In this document: positions 40,001 through 41,762 of the stretch, in pieces
Layout of the letters: each line of letters starts with the position of its first letter
Position numbering within the stretch: the first letter of the stretch is position 1
DNA from: Oscillospiraceae bacterium
GTDB taxonomy: Bacteria > Bacillota > Clostridia > Oscillospirales > Ruminococcaceae
Assembly (NCBI GenBank): GCA_024404815.1
Contig: JAKSPL010000020.1
Span: forward strand, 1-41,762
Reading direction: 5' to 3'
Length of the DNA: 41,762 nucleotides
Position numbers and translations under genes: made by a program
Notes under the pieces: generated by a model
Databases searched by the model: none
Told to the model about the DNA's origin: nothing
What the model saw: the letters and a program-made list of their open reading frames with translations, nothing else

Positions 40001-41311
40001 CAGGCTTCCGAACAGTATTCGGCTGCTGTGGAATGTCATGCGAAAGCCGAAAGCGCATTTGAACAGGCAAAGGCTAAGCTCTCAGAATTGCATACCGAGC
40101 TTCTGCCACGATCAGAAGTGGGGTCAGATTTTGAACACCGTATAGCAGAATGTATGTCTGCTTTAGGCGATTCTGAAAAGATTGAACATGAATGTGCGGA
40201 TAAACTGACTGATTTGAATGCAGACTGTAAATATACATCTAAATATGCAGAACGATTTAAAGTGGAATATGCAGATTACACGCCAAAACTGTCGGATGAT
40301 CTGCAAGATACCGACAAACTGCGTAATACCATAGAGAACTGCATTGAAGAATTAAAACAAGCCGAAAGCAAAACGAAGAAATATCACAGCACAGAGCTTG
40401 AACCGTTCAGAAACACGCACACCTTGTTTACGGGAACGCTTGACGGTATTTTATCTGTTATCGACAATCATGATATCGCAGGCGATAAATACTTCACGCT
40501 TTACGAGCGTACAGAAGGTGATATAAAACGTTATCAGGATCGCATCGCTCAGCTTGCTGTTTTGCTAAAAGATGTTGAGGACAGCAGAAAGCAGCTTGTC
40601 ACAAATTGTCTTCAGCGTGTCGGACGGCTGTATGAAAATCTTACGATACTATCAAAGAAGTCAACGATACAGATCGGTAATGCGAAAAAACAGATGATAC
40701 GGATTGATCTGCCTGTCATTGAACCCATGAGCGAGCAGCCTGCTGAAAGGATAAATCAGTATATTACAGAGCAGGTGAAAAAATATCTGTCCGAACAGGA
40801 TATTTCGTCAAAATCACATCACGAACAGCTGGCAATCAGGCGGCTTCTGAATTGCTATATCGGCAAAGAGACCATTCCCATCACTGTATATAAGATCGAC
40901 AAGAATATTCAAAACAGCCGCTATCGTTCATGGCAGGATGCTCTGAAAGCTAATTCCGGGGGAGAACAGTTTGTTGTATTGTTCTCACTGATCGTTTCCG
41001 TAATGAATTACACACGGAGTCTAACGAGAAGTCTAAGCACTACAAGCGGTGTGTTGATCCTTGATAATCCGTTCGGACCTATCTCATCACCGCATCTTCT
41101 TGAACCGATGTTCCGCATCGCACGGCATTTCCATATTCAGCTGATCTGCCTGACACATCTTGGTACAGCTACTGTAACGAGCTTTTTCGATATGGTGTAT
41201 CAGCTTCGTTTTAAAAGTCTTCCGCTATCAAACATGGAAATACTGGAAGCCGAGGCTAAACAGCATATGGAACACGCTTATTATTTGTCAGAACAGCTTT
41301 CACTTTTTTGA
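37019..41311 (+). CDS. jetC: Wadjet JetC, SMC-like (MukB/MksB-like) ATPase
   Basis: This 1430-residue protein most likely starts at ATG 37019 (GGGAGGTG just upstream; protein MPAIRKIRIVNFRF). An in-frame ATG at 36980 would add 13 residues inside jetB. The N-terminal head has Walker A DNGGGKSVIVQL near residue 43. Long coiled coils (about 280-600 and 750-1190) flank a hinge-like region (about 600-730, with LVAYAVIVDSEKEQIKLL). The C-terminal head has the signature NSGGEQFVVLFSLI and Walker B GVLILDNPFGPISS, with Asn after the Asp as in several SMC-like proteins. With JetA and JetB it extrudes DNA loops and activates JetD. Confidence 0.92.
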   Translation: MPAIRKIRIVNFRFNDGAKLIPDEIFCTENAEGKPIDTLLNLDNGGGKSVIVQLLFQPVCPKAKVQNRNISDYFQKGTDHAFVLIEWALDGSSNSLLTGIALAASTTADDENESRTVRYYTFMHDYTRTGDKLDLINLPLTERTGSHIRPMSFDELRKYLQNRKVEYYPSDALRRYQNRLEEYGILHTEWENILVRINAVEGGITKFFEEYRTADRLLDKFIIPGVMPNDTASAEALEEMFVHYADSYAGQEENLRLQSQIKAFTEKLQGILPFMKNMWDAEDQRIQAIRLLADHLFTLDHHIKLESEKRTQIEQTIVSLKEKLHHIKAEKASEAFYFAEECFDKAFEELEKCRLQKENTENQRDKFAHTVKVLNAAKEYAELLEMQNDEKALTAQIRELEQGTQDSRILSLKYSLSLLAAELIQQTESNLHQEEFAKKDQSDALYEVKEKIGQLTTQRNENNTSLNQTIGSQKIMLEQINRGLSELALHITVMLDGSYSKEDIESIRSGYDKMIKNANNEIERCQNEAEQLGQELDAQDAERTELTQTQANCKVSLQQHETGMKQYRDAYNAVLPVLEHLSIPESRLFTDEPITSLDNILAKLREQLRQTEHSAELLAEQVRCIEAGQLHLSKTAVDFLQGSGVSFQTGEHYLNFQSLRIREDILAVNPLVAYAVIVDSEKEQIKLLSQTTDLWLSAVVPVYTRSELADMADGNWSEKNRFLSAFDKEYFRDASTYRDLIQQRLDDAKAEIEHIKRQIREWESERSILSTFTYSADYEQHIQEQINSCQSNLHTIKDTLLALDNRKSEIKKRSKDLRELINAKQELLRQTENQQKEFERICSTISQYEELSRQITDMESACKRLAVQIESEQREEGRITEIIQECDDKIKHFNEKLTEYQNLTAELKETPEAEVLSEDYSAMLAEYRMYQESHSANLQELHRQLQKVQKSIGTKEKGIQRFHIKPTEYDSTTYSDDAYHRAEEQSAQAQKECDQASEQYSAAVECHAKAESAFEQAKAKLSELHTELLPRSEVGSDFEHRIAECMSALGDSEKIEHECADKLTDLNADCKYTSKYAERFKVEYADYTPKLSDDLQDTDKLRNTIENCIEELKQAESKTKKYHSTELEPFRNTHTLFTGTLDGILSVIDNHDIAGDKYFTLYERTEGDIKRYQDRIAQLAVLLKDVEDSRKQLVTNCLQRVGRLYENLTILSKKSTIQIGNAKKQMIRIDLPVIEPMSEQPAERINQYITEQVKKYLSEQDISSKSHHEQLAIRRLLNCYIGKETIPITVYKIDKNIQNSRYRSWQDALKANSGGEQFVVLFSLIVSVMNYTRSLTRSLSTTSGVLILDNPFGPISSPHLLEPMFRIARHFHIQLICLTHLGTATVTSFFDMVYQLRFKSLPLSNMEILEAEAKQHMEHAYYLSEQLSLF

Positions 41312-41318
41312 TAATAGC

Positions 41319-41357
41319 AACAGGGCATTGCCAATCAACAGCAACGCCCTGTTTTCT
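41319..41357 (+). terminator. terminator after jetC
   Basis: AACAGGGC-ATTG pairs with CAAC-GCCCTGTT, followed by TTTC, seven bases after the jetC stop. It ends the Wadjet operon. Confidence 0.8.
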
Positions 41358-41394
41358 AGTATTCGTCCTCATCCGAACACTCCTCCAGCCCGTG

Positions 41395-41440
41395 CATGTA
41401 TCATGTGGGTTCGCTGTCGGCGCGCTCACATGATACCGTG
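41395..41440. repeat. long inverted repeat with 17-20 base loop
   Basis: GTATCATGTG at about 41398-41407 and CACATGATAC at about 41424-41435 are perfect complements around a GC-rich loop. It has no U-run and is not a simple terminator. It may be a structured RNA element, a protein site, or an oriT-like or element-end repeat. Confidence 0.5.
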
Positions 41441-41578
41441 CTTGCTACTCAAGTTTCGCCGCTCTTGGGCGATTTCCATTTCCGAGCTTTTCAGCTCGGA
41501 TTTTTTCTTGCTTGTCAAGAATTGGAGCTGTGCGACTTTTTCTGTTTCTCTCTGATAGCCGCTCCTGCGATTTCCCAT
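41426..41578 (-). CDS. possible 50-residue basic/acidic helical peptide
   Basis: The frame starts at ATG 41578, only five bases after the -10 of a good promoter, so translation would have to be leaderless or start elsewhere. The sequence (YQRETEKVAQLQFLTSKKK, then SSEMEIAQERRNLSSKHGIM) reads like a genuine helical, charged protein. No RBS is seen for the ATG. Real coding is uncertain. A hairpin with a T-run on the plus strand (CCGAGCT/AGCTCGG, about 41483-41507) lies inside it. Confidence 0.35.
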   Translation of the reverse strand: MGNRRSGYQRETEKVAQLQFLTSKKKSELKSSEMEIAQERRNLSSKHGIM

Positions 41579-41582
41579 ATCC

Positions 41583-41611
41583 ACTATACCAAAGATTTCA
41601 AAAACAGTCAA
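41583..41611 (-). promoter_or_regulatory. leftward promoter at the window end
   Basis: On the minus strand TTGACT (41611-41606) and TATAGT (41588-41583), spacer 17. The transcript would run toward the Wadjet terminator and cross the inverted repeat at 41395-41440. From 41612 to the end I see no further gene. Confidence 0.6.
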
Positions 41612-41762
41612 TGGCTATCCGAAAAGTTTTTTCGGGTGGTCAGAAACGGCTTCGTCAAAATCACCGTGGATATTTTATGGCGTAATAGCGTCATTTCGTA
41701 TTTTTGAATCGCAAAATTCCCCGGTTTATTGTTAACAAGCTATGAACAAAAGTTTGTGCGCA

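Overview
The window reads as a low-to-mid GC Gram-positive Bacillota chromosome, most likely a gut clostridium of the Ruminococcus/Oscillospiraceae kind. The reasons are strong AGGAGG ribosome sites, TTGACA-17-TATAAT promoters, frequent TTG/GTG starts, sortases with LPXTG pilins, and a carbohydrate-binding module in a pilus tip protein. The genus is inferred, not proven.

Region 1 (1 to about 20409) is the right arm of a tailed temperate prophage. From a control region near 18.5 kb, almost everything is transcribed leftward. In transcription order there are small regulators (one with three XRE helix-turn-helix domains), a recombination set (SbcC/RecF-like ATPase, Sak4-like ATPase, DUF669-like protein), a DEAD/DEAH helicase, a primase-helicase, an iteron-like repeat cluster, RusA, a MazG-like protein, an ArpU-like late regulator, and then head genes (TerS-TerL fusion, portal, minor capsid protein, scaffold, truncated major capsid protein). 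Rightward lie a CI-like repressor and a tyrosine integrase. The prophage ends in a tRNA 3' remnant (20382-20409) followed by a host terminator. Opposite the end of the repressor gene is a promoter with a LexA/SOS box and an RBS in front of a 31-codon ORF. This is a candidate SOS-controlled anti-repressor and the most original signal I found.

Region 2 (20523 to about 33090) is host chromosome. A GNAT acetyltransferase gene is followed by two tandem sortase-dependent pilus operons on the minus strand, each with its own consensus promoter. The upstream operon (32740 to 28585) codes for a backbone pilin, a class C sortase, a small CnaB pilin with a variant sorting signal, and a second type of sortase. 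It is preceded by a leader of about 310 nt that contains a terminator. The downstream operon (28370 to 21024) codes for a coiled-coil protein, a signal peptidase I, a 1223-residue tip adhesin with fibro-slime and carbohydrate-binding-like domains, a backbone pilin and a class C sortase. Both operons carry a near-identical hairpin between backbone pilin and sortase.

Region 3 (33316 to 41357) starts with a 51-codon gene with its own promoter and terminator, then a complete Wadjet (JetD-A-B-C) SMC-type anti-plasmid operon with its own promoter and terminator. The last 400 bases hold a minus-strand promoter, a short ORF and a long inverted repeat of unknown role.
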